The notes beneath the pieces were generated by a model that ran no database searches, was not told the DNA's origin, and worked only from the letters and a program-made list of their open reading frames with translations. Made by a program: the position numbers and the translations under genes. 64,000 bases of DNA from JAEMQF01 sp963791595 (GTDB taxonomy: Bacteria; Pseudomonadota; Gammaproteobacteria; Burkholderiales; Burkholderiaceae_C), in NCBI GenBank assembly GCA_963791595.1, contig CAWBTF010000031.1, forward strand, positions 1 through 64,000, given 5' to 3'. Below, piece after piece: positions 43,754 through 54,294 of the stretch (positions are counted from its first letter, which is position 1; each line of letters begins with the position of its first letter).

Positions 43754-46312
43754 ATGTCAACCACCTACTGCTTTGACCGCTTCGAGGTCCAGCCCGTCGA
43801 GCGCCGGCTGCTGGTCGATGGCCAGCCGACGCCGATCGGCACGCGCGCCTTCGACCTGCTGCAAACGCTGATCGAGAACCCCGGCAGGCTGATCACGAAG
43901 AACGAGCTGCTCGACCGCGTCTGGCCGGGTCTGGTGGTCGAAGAGGCGAACCTGCACGTGCAGATCAGCAGCCTGCGCAAATTGCTCGGGCCGAAGGCGA
44001 TCGCGACGATTCCCGGGCGCGGCTACCGCCTTGCCGTGACGGTCGACCCCGACAAGGGCGAAGCAGCGCCGACGCCACCGGCCGCCGCGGCAGCCGTGCC
44101 GCCGGGCGAGCGCTTCGGCGATCGGCGCCACAACCTGCCCGAAGCGTCGGCGCCGCTGATCGGCCGCGACGCCGACATCGAAGCCGTGAACCGCCTGCTG
44201 GACCAGCACCGGCTCGTGACGCTGGTCGGCCCGAGCGGCATCGGCAAGACCTTGTTGGCCCAGGCCGTCGCGCGGCAGCGCGTGACGCTGCACGCCAACG
44301 GTGTCTGGTGGGTCGATCTGGCAGCGCTGCGCACCGCGGACCAGGTCGCCGCGGCGATCGCGCAGGCCGCCGCCATCCCTCTGGGTGACGGCGACGCGGC
44401 GACGCTGCTGCGGCGCGCGCTCGGATTGCGCGACACGCTGCTGGTCCTGGACAACTGCGAACACCTGATCAACGACGTGTCGCACATCGCCGCCGAAGCG
44501 CTCGCCGGCGCGCCGAAGTTGCGCTTGCTCGCGACTTCGTTGGAGTCGCTCAAGGTCGCGGGCGAGCAGATCTTTCGGCTCGACGGGCTCGCCGTGCCGC
44601 CGGCGCCGGTGCCGCTGGAGGTGGCGCGTTGCTTCGGCGCGGTCCAGTTGTTGGAGCAGCGCGCGCAGGCGGTCGACCAGCGCTTCTGCCTGAACGAACG
44701 CTCGGTGGTCCAGGCGATCGAACTGTGCCGGCAGCTCGACGGCATTGCCTTGGCGATCGAAATGGCCGCGGCCCGACTGCCGGTGCTCGGCTTCGACGCC
44801 GTGGCCTCACACCTGGGCGACCGGCTGCGCTCGCTGCGCAACACGCGCCGCGAGGCCCCGGCGCGGCACCAGACCCTGGGCGCGACGCACGACTGGAGCC
44901 ACGCGCTGCTCGCCGACGAAGAAAAGAGCGTGCTGCGCCGGCTCGCGGTGTTCGCCGGGAGCTTCCGCCTCGACGCGGCGCTGGCGGTGGCGGTGGCGGT
45001 GGCCGCAGGCATCGACGAGTCGACCGTGCTCGACGCGTTGTTCGGGCTGGTCGACAAGTCGATGCTCAAGATCGTCCAGCTCGAGCCACCACGCTACCGC
45101 CTGCTCGAGTCGACCCGCCTGTACGCCGCGCAGCGGCTCGAAGAGGCGGGCGAGGCCGGCGCTGCGATGCAGCGCCACTGCGACGCGATGGCCCGGCTCG
45201 CCGTCGAGCTCGACTCGATGTACTGGGTCAGCGCAGACCGCGAACTGTTGCGCCGTTTCATGGCCGACTATGACGATCTGCAGGTCTGCTACGAGCGCGC
45301 CTGCGCTGCGGGTTGGGTTGACGCTGCGGCTGAACTGAGCGGCGCGCTGACGATGTTGCGCAACCTGCGCGTCATCGGCGCGGGGCGGCACAAACGCCTG
45401 AAGTCGGCGGCCCAGTTGCTGCCGGCGGCCCAGGGCCGCACCCGCGCCAAGCTGTTGGGTCTGTTTGCCAACACCTACGTGTCGACGATCCAGGAGGTCT
45501 CGCGCGCCGACGCCGCGCGCGAATTGGTCGCGCTGCGGCGCGAGCTGGGTGATGCGCAGCGCTTGTACGAGGCCCTGGGTGCGCAGGCCGCGGTGGGCGT
45601 TGTCGTCGGCGATCTGCCGAGCGCGAAGCGCGCCGTCGCCGAAGGGCGGGCGCTCGAGCAGCCCGATTGGCCGGCGCGGCTGCGGGCCCAGTTCACCTTC
45701 CATTGCGGCAACGTCTGCAAGGAGCTCGGCGATACCGAAGGCTGTGCGCGCGCGATGCAAGATGTGCTGCAGATCAGCTCGCGCGCCGGTTTCGACAACG
45801 GCGTGTGGCTCGCGCAGCTCGGGCTGGCCGACGCGGCCATGCTCGTCAACGACGTGCCGCAGGCGATTCACATCTGCCGGCAGGCGATGGACACGCTGGA
45901 CCACCTCAACATCGAGTGCGCCTGGGCCCAGGCCGCGGCCGAGCTCGGTGCCGCGCAACTGATGGCGCGCCGAGTCGACGATGCGCGGGAAAGTCTGCGC
46001 AAGGCCCAGCCGATCCTCGAAGCGGGTGAAGGGGAAGGACTGATCCTGAGCCACGTGGCCGTGCTGTGTGCCCTCACCGCCCGGCCGGACGATGCTGCAC
46101 GCTTGCTCGGCTGCTCCGACGCCTGGTACGCCGCCAATCAGAGCCGGCCGAACTCGACGGTCGCGAAGCTGGAGAACATCGCCAGCGCGGAACTGAACGC
46201 GTCGCTCGGCGCTGCCGAATTCACCCGACTGCGCGCGCTCGGTGCCGCGATGCTCGGCGACCAGCCGTACCGGTTGGCGCGTTCTGTGATCGGTGTTGCC
46301 CCGGGCCCCTGA
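43754..46312 (+). CDS. Winged-helix (OmpR-type) regulator fused to NB-ARC-like ATPase
   Basis: An 852-residue transcription regulator. Residues about 1-97 form an OmpR/PhoB-type winged helix (FEVQPVERRLLVDG..., RAFDLLQTLIENPGRLITKNELLDRVW, VEEANLHVQISSLRKLLG, IPGRGYRL). Residues about 135-450 are a STAND/NB-ARC-like ATPase with Walker A VGPSGIGKTLLA (about 158-169) and Walker B LLVLDNCEHL (about 233-242). The rest is an alpha-helical repeat sensor region. The architecture matches the predicted ATPase/winged-helix regulators common in Burkholderiales, where ATP binding switches a DNA-binding oligomer. It is divergent from the lipoprotein operon, whose promoter carries direct repeats of the type such a winged helix binds. 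Confidence 0.9.
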   Translation: MSTTYCFDRFEVQPVERRLLVDGQPTPIGTRAFDLLQTLIENPGRLITKNELLDRVWPGLVVEEANLHVQISSLRKLLGPKAIATIPGRGYRLAVTVDPDKGEAAPTPPAAAAAVPPGERFGDRRHNLPEASAPLIGRDADIEAVNRLLDQHRLVTLVGPSGIGKTLLAQAVARQRVTLHANGVWWVDLAALRTADQVAAAIAQAAAIPLGDGDAATLLRRALGLRDTLLVLDNCEHLINDVSHIAAEALAGAPKLRLLATSLESLKVAGEQIFRLDGLAVPPAPVPLEVARCFGAVQLLEQRAQAVDQRFCLNERSVVQAIELCRQLDGIALAIEMAAARLPVLGFDAVASHLGDRLRSLRNTRREAPARHQTLGATHDWSHALLADEEKSVLRRLAVFAGSFRLDAALAVAVAVAAGIDESTVLDALFGLVDKSMLKIVQLEPPRYRLLESTRLYAAQRLEEAGEAGAAMQRHCDAMARLAVELDSMYWVSADRELLRRFMADYDDLQVCYERACAAGWVDAAAELSGALTMLRNLRVIGAGRHKRLKSAAQLLPAAQGRTRAKLLGLFANTYVSTIQEVSRADAARELVALRRELGDAQRLYEALGAQAAVGVVVGDLPSAKRAVAEGRALEQPDWPARLRAQFTFHCGNVCKELGDTEGCARAMQDVLQISSRAGFDNGVWLAQLGLADAAMLVNDVPQAIHICRQAMDTLDHLNIECAWAQAAAELGAAQLMARRVDDARESLRKAQPILEAGEGEGLILSHVAVLCALTARPDDAARLLGCSDAWYAANQSRPNSTVAKLENIASAELNASLGAAEFTRLRALGAAMLGDQPYRLARSVIGVAPGP

Positions 46313-46414
46313 TCGTTGCAGCCGCATCGTGTGCGGTCGCGCTTTCGTTGGCCGCGGTGTGGCTGACGCCGACGCTCGTCGATACTGCGCTCCTCAGGGG
46401 CGGGAGCGCTGACG

Positions 46415-47866
46415 ATGGCCGACGAATATGTCGATGTGCTGGTGGTGGGCGCCGGAATCTCCGGCATCGGCGCCGCCTATCACCTGCAGAAGTTCTGCCC
46501 GGACCACAGTTACGCGATCGTCGAGGCGCGCGAGGATCTGGGTGGAACCTGGGACCTGTTCCGCTACCCCGGCGTTCGCTCGGACTCCGACATGCACACG
46601 CTGGGCTACTCGTTCCGCCCGTGGACCGAGCCCAAGGCCATCGCCGACGGGCCGACGATCCTGAACTACCTGCGCGATACGGCGCACGAATACGGCATCG
46701 ACCGGAAGATCCGCTTCGGCTGCCGCGTCGTGCGGGCCGACTGGTCGTCGCAGGATGCGCGCTGGACGGTGCAGCTCCGTCACGAGCGCGACGCCAGTAC
46801 ATCGCGCCTGCGCTGCGCCTTCCTGTTCCTGTGCAGCGGCTACTACGACTACGCCAACGGCTACCAGCCCGAGTTCCCGGGGCAGGCATCGTTTCGCGGG
46901 CGCATCGTGCACCCGCAGAAGTGGCCCGAGGATCTGGACTGTTCGGGCCGACGCGTGGTCGTGATCGGCAGCGGCGCCACCGCGGTGACGCTGGTGCCGG
47001 CGCTGGCACAAAAGGCCGCGCACGTGACGATGTTGCAGCGCTCGCCGACCTGGATGGCCGCGCTGCCGTCGGTGGACCCGGTCAGCACCTGGCTGCGGCG
47101 CTGGCTGCCGTTGCGCCTGGCGTTGTGGCTGACGCGCTGGAAGAACGTGCTGCTCGCCATTGCCGTGTTCCAGCTCTGCAAGCGCAGGCCGCAGCGCATG
47201 CGCGAGTTGTTGCTCAAGGGCGTGCGCCACGCGCTCGGGCCCGACGCCGACATCGCGACCCACTTCACGCCGCGCTACAACCCGTGGGAGCAGCGCCTGT
47301 GTCTGGTGCGCGACGGCGACTTGTTCCGGGCCATCAACGCCGGAAGTGCCAGCGTCGTGACCGACCACATCGAGTGTTTCACCGAGACCGGCGTGAAGCT
47401 GCGCTCCGGCGTGGCGCTGGACGCCGACATCATCGTCAGCGCCACCGGCCTGGTGCTCGCCGTCGGCCAGATCGAGCTGAACGTCGACGGCCAGCGCGTC
47501 GTACCGTCGCGCACCGTCAACTACAAGGGTCTGATGTACAGCGGTGTGCCCAACCTGGCCAACACCTTCGGCTATACGAATGCGTCCTGGACACTCAAGG
47601 CCGACTTGACGGCGCGCTACGTCTGCCGGCTGCTCAAGCACATGCGCCAGACCGGCGCGCGCCAGTGCATGCCCGGCGCGCCGGGCCCGCAGGCACCGTT
47701 GCTGCCGTGGGTCGACTTTTCATCGGGCTACTTTCAACGTTCGGCCGATCTGTTGCCCAGGCAAGGGGACCGCAAACCCTGGAAGCTGAACCAGAATTAC
47801 CTCAGCGACCTGGTGGCGCTGCGCTTTGGCGCGGTGGACGACGGGGTCTTGCGGTTCTCGCGTTGA
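46415..47866 (+). CDS. Baeyer-Villiger-type flavin monooxygenase
   Basis: A 483-residue FAD/NADPH monooxygenase. The first Rossmann motif is VVGAGISGIGAAYHL (about 9-23), the NADPH motif is VVVIGSGATAVTL (about 186-198), and the diagnostic F-x-G-x3-H-x3-W motif reads FRGRIVHPQKW (about 165-175). The closest pattern is the EthA/MymA class, which inserts oxygen into ketones and also oxidises sulfur compounds. It may open a cyclic ketone or shorten a methyl ketone in the alicyclic or terpenoid metabolism suggested by nearby genes; this is inference. It lies about 100 bp after the regulator gene. The frame is intact. Confidence 0.92.
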   Translation: MADEYVDVLVVGAGISGIGAAYHLQKFCPDHSYAIVEAREDLGGTWDLFRYPGVRSDSDMHTLGYSFRPWTEPKAIADGPTILNYLRDTAHEYGIDRKIRFGCRVVRADWSSQDARWTVQLRHERDASTSRLRCAFLFLCSGYYDYANGYQPEFPGQASFRGRIVHPQKWPEDLDCSGRRVVVIGSGATAVTLVPALAQKAAHVTMLQRSPTWMAALPSVDPVSTWLRRWLPLRLALWLTRWKNVLLAIAVFQLCKRRPQRMRELLLKGVRHALGPDADIATHFTPRYNPWEQRLCLVRDGDLFRAINAGSASVVTDHIECFTETGVKLRSGVALDADIIVSATGLVLAVGQIELNVDGQRVVPSRTVNYKGLMYSGVPNLANTFGYTNASWTLKADLTARYVCRLLKHMRQTGARQCMPGAPGPQAPLLPWVDFSSGYFQRSADLLPRQGDRKPWKLNQNYLSDLVALRFGAVDDGVLRFSR

Positions 47867-47892
47867 GCGGGCGCGCGTCGGTCGACATCCGA

Positions 47893-49459
47893 TCAGCTCA
47901 GCGCGAACACCGACACCTGGGCGCTGCGCCCCTTGACCTGAACCGCCGGCAGCGCCGCCAGCCCGAGCGTCGATGCAAGCCTGGCCCGAGTCGCTTCGCT
48001 GACCAGCATTTGCGTTCCGAATTCCTTGTTGAGCGCCTGGATGCGCGAGGCCAGGTTGACTGCGTCGCCGACCAACGCGTACGACATGCGCTCGGCGCTG
48101 CCGATGTTGCCGGCGATCACGGTCCCGGTGTGAATGCCGATGCCGTGGCGCAGCGGCGCCTTGCCGGCCGCAAGGCGTGCGGCGTTCCAGGCGTCGAGGC
48201 GCTGCGCCATGTCGCGCGCCGCGGCCACCGCGGCGTCGGCATGGCGCGGGTCTTCGATCGGCGCCCCGAACACGGCCTCGATCTCGTCGCCGATGAACTG
48301 CAGCACCAGGCCGCCGTGGGCGCGGATCGCGGCGTCCATTTCGGTGAAATAGGCGTTCAGGTCCGCCACCACCTCGGCGGGCGGCGTGGCCTCGACCCAG
48401 GGCGTGAAGTCGCGCAGGTCGGCGAACAGGATCGTCACCTCGCGCTGCACGCCGGCGCCGCTCACCCGGCCGGCGAGGATCTCGTCGCGCACTTCGGGGC
48501 TGACGTAGCGGCCGAAGGTGGCGCGGATCGCTTCGCGTTCGCGCAGGCCCTGGACCATCGCATTGAAGCCCTCCGCGACGGCGCCGATCTCGTCGTTCGA
48601 GACCACCGCGCAATGCGCATCGAGCGCGCCGCCGCGCACCCGCGCCATCGCCGCCTGCAGCGTCGCGCAGCGGCCCGGCGACGCTGGCTGACACCAGCCA
48701 GGCCAGCGCGACCGAAATCGCCAGCCCGCCGAGACCGAGCACGACGATCACGAGATTCAGGTTGCGAATGATCGCCGCCGCGGCGGCGGCATCGGCGCTG
48801 CGCAGCGCGTCGGCGCGGGTCAGCGCGGCAACCGCCAGCACCGCCAGCGGCAGCAGGCCGAGCAGCACGAAGGCCGCGAGCATGCGCGTGCGCACGCCGA
48901 GCCGCGGCGCGCGCAACGCGCTGAGTTCGCCACTCGGGATCAGCTGCGGCAGTTCATCGCGCATCAGGCGTTCGGTGCCGAAGAAGACGATCGCGGCGAC
49001 GAACGGGCCGGCGACGAGCGCGATGCCGAACACCTGGCGCAACGCGAGCCCGGCCTCGAAATAGCCCGCCAGCAGCGGCCAGATCACGCCCCAGAGCAGC
49101 GCCGCGGCCGACCACAGGCTGCCGCTCAGAATCGCGACGTAGGCCGGCAGCAGCAACGCGCGCCGCTGCGCCGCGCCGCCGAGTGGGCCGGGCGCAGCCA
49201 GGGCGCCTGTTTGCGACGGCAGCGCCAGCCAGCGCTTCGTCAAGCGCACGCCGGATGTGTACAGCAACCCGAAGCCCAGCGCCGAGTAGCCATAGAAGAC
49301 CCAGGTGCTCGAGCTCTGCCCGCCGCCGGGGGCGGCGGTTGGATCGACATCGCGAAAGTAGAGCAAGGTCAGCACCGCGCCGCCCAGGTTGCCGAGCAGC
49401 GTCAGCAGCCGCATCCGGGCGCGGAAGCTGAGTCGCGTGGCGAGGGGCGAGGGGGTCAT
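47893..49459 (-). CDS. Membrane adenylate/guanylate cyclase, one frameshift
   Basis: About 521 residues. The N-terminal half has about six hydrophobic segments (for example LLTLLGNLGGAVLTLLYF and AYVAILSGSLWSAAALLWG), then a HAMP-like linker, then a class III cyclase domain (about residues 305-500). In that domain EVTILFADLRDFTPW holds the first metal-binding Asp, FIGDEIEAVFGAP the second, and VGDAVNLASRIQALN is conserved. An extra base near 48675 breaks the frame between the membrane part and HAMP. ATG at 49459 begins MTPSPLATRLSFRARMRLL. The signal sensed is unknown. It converges on the monooxygenase gene. Confidence 0.87.
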
Positions 49460-49641
49460 CGGTGGGCGCAGGCGGTGCGGTATCACGCCGCGGGATTGTG
49501 CGGCCACGGCCGATGCCGCCGGTGCGTGCAGCGAAGGCCCACGGCGGCCGTCTGAAGATTGCGTAAACCCTAGCCGCCGCGATGTGGCGTTCATCTAGGA
49601 TAGCGCCCACCCGCGTGGGCAGGAATTCGAACGGCGACGGC

Positions 49642-51514
49642 GTGACTTCATTCTTCGACAACCCGGCGATGCTCGCCCCGCCGCAAACCCTGCGTTCGGA
49701 CCGTGCCGACGGCAGCACCGTGCTGCGCTCGCCGCAGAAGCTGCAGCCGTATGCGCGCTGTATCGGTGAATGGCTGGAACGCTGGGCGCGCGACACGCCG
49801 GACACGCTGGCATTCGCCCAGCGCGGCGCCGACGGTGCCTGGCAGCGCCTGAGTTGGCGCGAGACGCGCGCGCGGGTGGGAAGCGTCGCGCAAGCGCTGC
49901 TGGATCTGCGCCTGCCCGCCGGCAAGCCGATCGTCATCTTGTCCGACAACGCGCATCGACCACGCGCTGCTGATGCTCTCCGCCATGCACATCGGCCGCG
50001 CGGTGTGTTCGGTGTCGAGTGCCTACTGCCGGCTGACGAAGAACTACGCAAAGGTCGAAGGCATCGTGCGCGCGCTCGACCCGGCGCTCGTCTACGCGTC
50101 CGACGCCGCCACCTACGGCGCCGCGCTCGCCGCGTGCCGCGGTAGCGCGCTCACGCTGTTGAGCCAGGGGGCGGACAGCGTTCCCGGCGCGATTCACTTC
50201 GCGACGCTGCTCGCCACGCCCGAAGGCCCCGAGGTGCAGCGCGCGTTCAACGCGATCGATGCCGACGACCATGCCAAATACCTGCTCACCTCCGGCTCGA
50301 CCGGCCAGCCCAAGGTGGTGATCAACACCCACCGCATGCTCTGCGCGAACCAGCAGATGGTGGCGCAGGCGTGGCGCTTCCTCGAGCATGAAAGGCCGGT
50401 GCTGCTCGACTGGCTGCCGTGGAGCCACACCTTCGGCGCGAACCACAACTTCAACCTCGTGCTGCGCAACGGCGGCACGTTCTACATCGACGAAGGCCGG
50501 CCGGCGCCGGGGCTGATCGACAAGACGGTGCGCAACCTGCGAGAAGTCCGCCCTAACCTGCATTTCAATGTGCCGCGTGGCCTGGACATGCTGCTGCCGT
50601 TCCTCGAGAACGACCTCGACCTGGCGCGCGACGTGCTCTCGGGCCTGCGCTGCGTGTTCTACGCCGGCGCGGCGCTGCCGCCTTCCACCTGGCAGCGCCT
50701 CACCGCCGTGGCGGCCAAGGTGCGAAGCGAGGCGCTGTGGCTCACCACCGCGTGGGGTGCCACCGAAACCTCGCCCGCGGTGACGAGCGCGCATTGGAAG
50801 CTGGAGTCCGCGGGTTGCATCGGCAACCCCTTGCCGGGCGTCGAGTTGAAACTGGTACCGATCGGTCCAGGCGAGGGAGCCAAGCGCGAGTTGCGCGTGC
50901 GCGGCGTGTCGGTGTTTCCGGGTTACCGCAACGCGCCGGAGCTCACCGCGGCGGCGTTCGACGAAGAAGGCTTCTACAGAATCGGCGACGCGGGCTACCT
51001 CGCCGATGAGGCCAACCCCGAGCGCGGCGTGATGTTCGACGGGCGCGTCGCCGAAGACTTCAAGCTCACCACGGGCACCTGGGTCTCGGTGGGCATGCTG
51101 CGCCTGAAACTCGTCTCGGTGTTCGCGCCGTATGCGCAGGACGTGGTGCTCGCCGGCCACGACCGCGACCAGATCGGCGCGTTGATCTTCCCGAGCGCGG
51201 TGTGTGCGCAGTTGAGTGCGGATGCGTTGGCGGCGAAGATCGGCGCGGCGCTCGGCGTTTTGGCCGCGCAAGGCGGTGGGTCGGCGCAGACGCCGACGCG
51301 AGCGCTCGTGCTCACCGAACCGCCGAACGCCGACGCCGGCGAGATCACCGACAAGGGCTACGTGAACCAGCGCGCGGTGCTGGCGCGGCGCGCGGCGGAA
51401 GTGGATCTGCTGTACCGCGATGTGCCCGATGAACGCGTGATCCGCGCTCCGGCGCAATTGACCGGCCTTGAACCGACAATGAACCTCGACCCACGACAAG
51501 GAGACCTCCCATGA
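49642..51514 (+). CDS. Feruloyl-CoA-synthase-like acyl-CoA ligase, one frameshift
   Basis: An AMP-forming ligase of about 623 residues. The adenylation motif LLTSGSTGQPKVVINTH (A3) and TAWGATETSP (A5) are clear, with GYRNAPELTAAAFDEEGFYRIGD (A7 region). The N-terminus, with VLRSPQKLQPYARCIGEWLERWA, matches feruloyl-CoA synthases, and the C-terminal A10 lysine region differs from short-chain ligases. An extra base near 49955 breaks the frame; it should read SDNAIDHALLMLSAMHIGRAV. GTG at 49642 (VTSFFDNPAM) fits the family start. It is coupled to a Bug receptor and followed by a tannase/feruloyl-esterase-like gene, which supports a hydroxycinnamate or benzoate substrate. Confidence 0.87.
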
Positions 51515-52506
51515 CCCACCGCAGACACCTTCTCAAAGCCACCCTCGGCGGCACCGCGCTCGCCACGTTCGGCATTCGCGACGCCGCGGCGCAGGCGCTG
51601 GAACAGGCGAAATTCATCTACGGCTTTCCGGCCGGCAGCGCGGGCGACATCGTCGCGCGCCGTGTCGCCGAAAAGGTGGCCGGCAGTTCCTACACGCGCA
51701 ACGCCGCCGTCGTCGAGAACAAACCCGGCGCGGGCGGGCGCATCGCGCTCGATGCGCTGAAGGCCTCGGCCGCCGACGGCGCGACGCTGTGCCTGTCGCC
51801 GTTTTCCTGCACCTCGATCTACCCGCATGTCTACGGCGCCAAGCTCAGCTACGACCCGCTGCGCGATTTTGTTCCAGTGTCGATCGCCGCGATCATGTAC
51901 CACGGCCTTGCGGTTGGCCCGATGGTTCCGGCCAGCGTGACCGATGTGAAGAGTTTTCTCGCGTGGGCCAAGGCGAACCCGAAAGACGCGAACTACGGCT
52001 CGCCGGCGGCCGGCTCGACACCGCACTTCATCGGCGCGCTGTTGGGCATCAACAGCGGCGTCGATCTCAAGCACGTGCCCTACCGCGGCTCGGTGCCTGG
52101 CGTGACCGACGTGGTCGGCGGCCAGATCGCCGCCATGATGACGCCCAGCGGCGACTTCATCGCCAACCACAAGGCCGGCAAGCTGCGCATCCTGGCCACC
52201 AGCGGCGCGAAGCGCTCGCCCTTCATCCCTGACGTGGCGACGTTCGCCGAACAGGGCTTCCCCGAATTCACGGTGGAAGAGTGGTTCGGCTTCTACGCGC
52301 CGGCGCGCACGCCCGCGGCGGTGGTGGCTGCGGCGAACGCCGCGATCGTCACCGCGCTGAAAGACAAGAGCGTGATCGACGGGCTGGGCGTCGTCGGCCT
52401 GGTCGCGCAGAGTTCGACAGCCGAGGAAATGGCACGCAGCCAGAAGGCGGAGTTCGAGCGCTGGGGGCCGCTCGTGAAGAAGACCGGGTTCACCGGGGAG
52501 TCTTGA
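51511..52506 (+). CDS. Bug-family periplasmic receptor (Tat-like signal)
   Basis: A 331-residue tripartite tricarboxylate receptor. The N-terminus MTHRRHLLKATLGGTALATF lacks the full twin-arginine consensus but resembles a Tat signal (RRHLLK). Then come FIYGFPAGSAGDIVARRVAEK and NKPGAGGRIALDAL, and the second lobe has YRGSVPGVTDVVGGQIAAMM. The start overlaps the ligase stop (ATGA, 51511-51514), so receptor and ligase are co-translated. That suggests this receptor captures the ligase's aromatic acid. Confidence 0.92.
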   Translation: MTHRRHLLKATLGGTALATFGIRDAAAQALEQAKFIYGFPAGSAGDIVARRVAEKVAGSSYTRNAAVVENKPGAGGRIALDALKASAADGATLCLSPFSCTSIYPHVYGAKLSYDPLRDFVPVSIAAIMYHGLAVGPMVPASVTDVKSFLAWAKANPKDANYGSPAAGSTPHFIGALLGINSGVDLKHVPYRGSVPGVTDVVGGQIAAMMTPSGDFIANHKAGKLRILATSGAKRSPFIPDVATFAEQGFPEFTVEEWFGFYAPARTPAAVVAAANAAIVTALKDKSVIDGLGVVGLVAQSSTAEEMARSQKAEFERWGPLVKKTGFTGES

Positions 52507-52557
52507 GCCGCCTGGGCGAGCGGCGCACTTCAACCATTCAATCCACCGGAGACAAGC

Positions 52558-54294
52558 ATGACATGGAGTTCGAAGTTCGCGGCGATGTGCCCGGCGCTGT
52601 TGATCAGCGGGATCGCTCACGGCCCCGCGAGCGCGGCGACCGATTGCGCTGCGCTCGCGGGCAGCACGATCGAAGGCGCGACGATCGGTGTGGCCAAACT
52701 CAACGCGGCGACGACCGCCCTACCGGAGCACTGCGAAGTGATCGGCGCGATCGATGAGCGCACCGGCGAGGATGGGCAGCGCTACGCCATCCGTTTCCAC
52801 CTGCGCCTGCCCACGACGTGGAACCAGCGCTTCTTCTACCAGGGCGGCGGCGGCACCGACGGCAGCCTGGGCAACGCCGACGCGGCGCCCATCGCTGCCG
52901 GCTACGCGGTCGTGTCCACCGACAGCGGGCACGACAACGTTGTCAACAATACGGCACTCGCCGGCTCGTTTCAGTTCGGCTACGACCCGCAGGCGCGCCG
53001 CGACTACGGCTACAACGGCCCGGCCCGAACCGCGGTCGCGTCCAAGGCGATCATCAAGGCGCTGTACGGACAGTCGCCGCGCTATTCCTACTTCCAAGGG
53101 TGTTCGGAAGGCGGGCGCGAGGGGCTGATGTTCTCGCAGCGCTTCCCGGGCATGTTCGACGGCATCGTCTCTGGGAACCCCGGGATGGATTTGCCCAAGG
53201 CCGCCATCGCCGAAGCCTGGGATTCGCAAGCCTTCGCGGCGGCGGCGCGAACCCTTACGCCGTTCGGCAACCCGGACCTGGCGAGTTCGTTCACCTCTGC
53301 CGAGCTGGGCGTCGTCGGCCAGGCGATTCTCGACGCCTGCGATGCGCAGGACGGGCTGAAAGACGGCATGGTGTTCAACCCACAGGCGTGCCGCTTCGAT
53401 CCGCAAACGCTTGGGCCCTCCGGGACTGGGGCGTTGTCGGCAAAGCAGGTCACCGCGCTCGAGAAGGTGTTCGGCGGTGCGAAGAATTCGCGCGGCAAGT
53501 CGCTCTACGCCGGCTGGTACTGGGACCCGGGCATCGCGGCGGGCGGCTGGCGCGTCTGGAAGATCGGGCCGCTGCTGCCGGTGCCGGGCAACACCGCGCT
53601 GAACACGACGCTTGGCGGAGGTGCGCTGCCGTTCATCTTCACGACGCCGCCGAATACGGCCACCGGCGGCACAACGCTGCACGCCAGCACGGTCATCACG
53701 ACGGCCGGGCCGAACCCGGCGTTCTCGGGCCTGAACGACGCCTTCGTGCCCTGGGTGCTGAGCTTCAACATGGATACCGACGCGCCGAAGATCTTTTCGC
53801 GCAGCGGCCAATTTGAAGAGTCGGCGATGGACTTCATGGGCACTGGCAGCACGAACTACCGCAAGTTCCGTCACGGCGGATCGAAGCTGATCGTCTACAC
53901 CGGCCAGGCGGACCCGGTGTTTTCCACCAAGTACCACGAGAAGTGGTACCGCAAGCTGATTGACCGCAACGGCGGCGTGCGCAAGACGCAGCGGTTCGCA
54001 CGCCTGTTCATGGTGCCAGGCTACAACCACTGCGGCGGCGGGCCGTCGACGTCGAACTTCGACGCGTTTTCGGCGGTCGTGAACTGGGTTGAAAACGGCC
54101 AGGCACCGCAGAGCCTGCTCGCCACCGCACCCGCCGGAACGCCATGGCCGGGCCGCACCCGGCCGCTGTGTGCGTACCCTGCACAGGCGCGCTACGTCGG
54201 CAGCGGTAGCATCGAAGACGCCGCGAACTTCGTCTGCAAGTCGCCGCGCGAAGATGACGATGGCGACGACCATCGCAACGGCGACGATGACTGA
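52558..54294 (+). CDS. Tannase/feruloyl-esterase-family hydrolase
   Basis: A 578-residue secreted alpha/beta hydrolase. A signal peptide (MTWSSKFAAMCPAL...HGPASA, cleavage near residue 24) is followed by a C-rich N-domain. The nucleophile elbow is YFQGCSEGGREGLM (the Ser in GCSEGG, about residue 183). A calcium-loop-like DACDAQDGLKDGMV (about 260-273) is typical of feruloyl esterase B/tannase. The catalytic Asp and His lie in TGQADPVFS and PGYNHCGGGP. It would release ferulate, gallate or similar acids from esters outside the cytoplasm for the receptor and ligase encoded upstream. The C-terminus ends in an Asp-rich tail (DDDGDDHRNGDDD). It lies 51 bp after the receptor gene. Confidence 0.9.
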   Translation: MTWSSKFAAMCPALLISGIAHGPASAATDCAALAGSTIEGATIGVAKLNAATTALPEHCEVIGAIDERTGEDGQRYAIRFHLRLPTTWNQRFFYQGGGGTDGSLGNADAAPIAAGYAVVSTDSGHDNVVNNTALAGSFQFGYDPQARRDYGYNGPARTAVASKAIIKALYGQSPRYSYFQGCSEGGREGLMFSQRFPGMFDGIVSGNPGMDLPKAAIAEAWDSQAFAAAARTLTPFGNPDLASSFTSAELGVVGQAILDACDAQDGLKDGMVFNPQACRFDPQTLGPSGTGALSAKQVTALEKVFGGAKNSRGKSLYAGWYWDPGIAAGGWRVWKIGPLLPVPGNTALNTTLGGGALPFIFTTPPNTATGGTTLHASTVITTAGPNPAFSGLNDAFVPWVLSFNMDTDAPKIFSRSGQFEESAMDFMGTGSTNYRKFRHGGSKLIVYTGQADPVFSTKYHEKWYRKLIDRNGGVRKTQRFARLFMVPGYNHCGGGPSTSNFDAFSAVVNWVENGQAPQSLLATAPAGTPWPGRTRPLCAYPAQARYVGSGSIEDAANFVCKSPREDDDGDDHRNGDDD

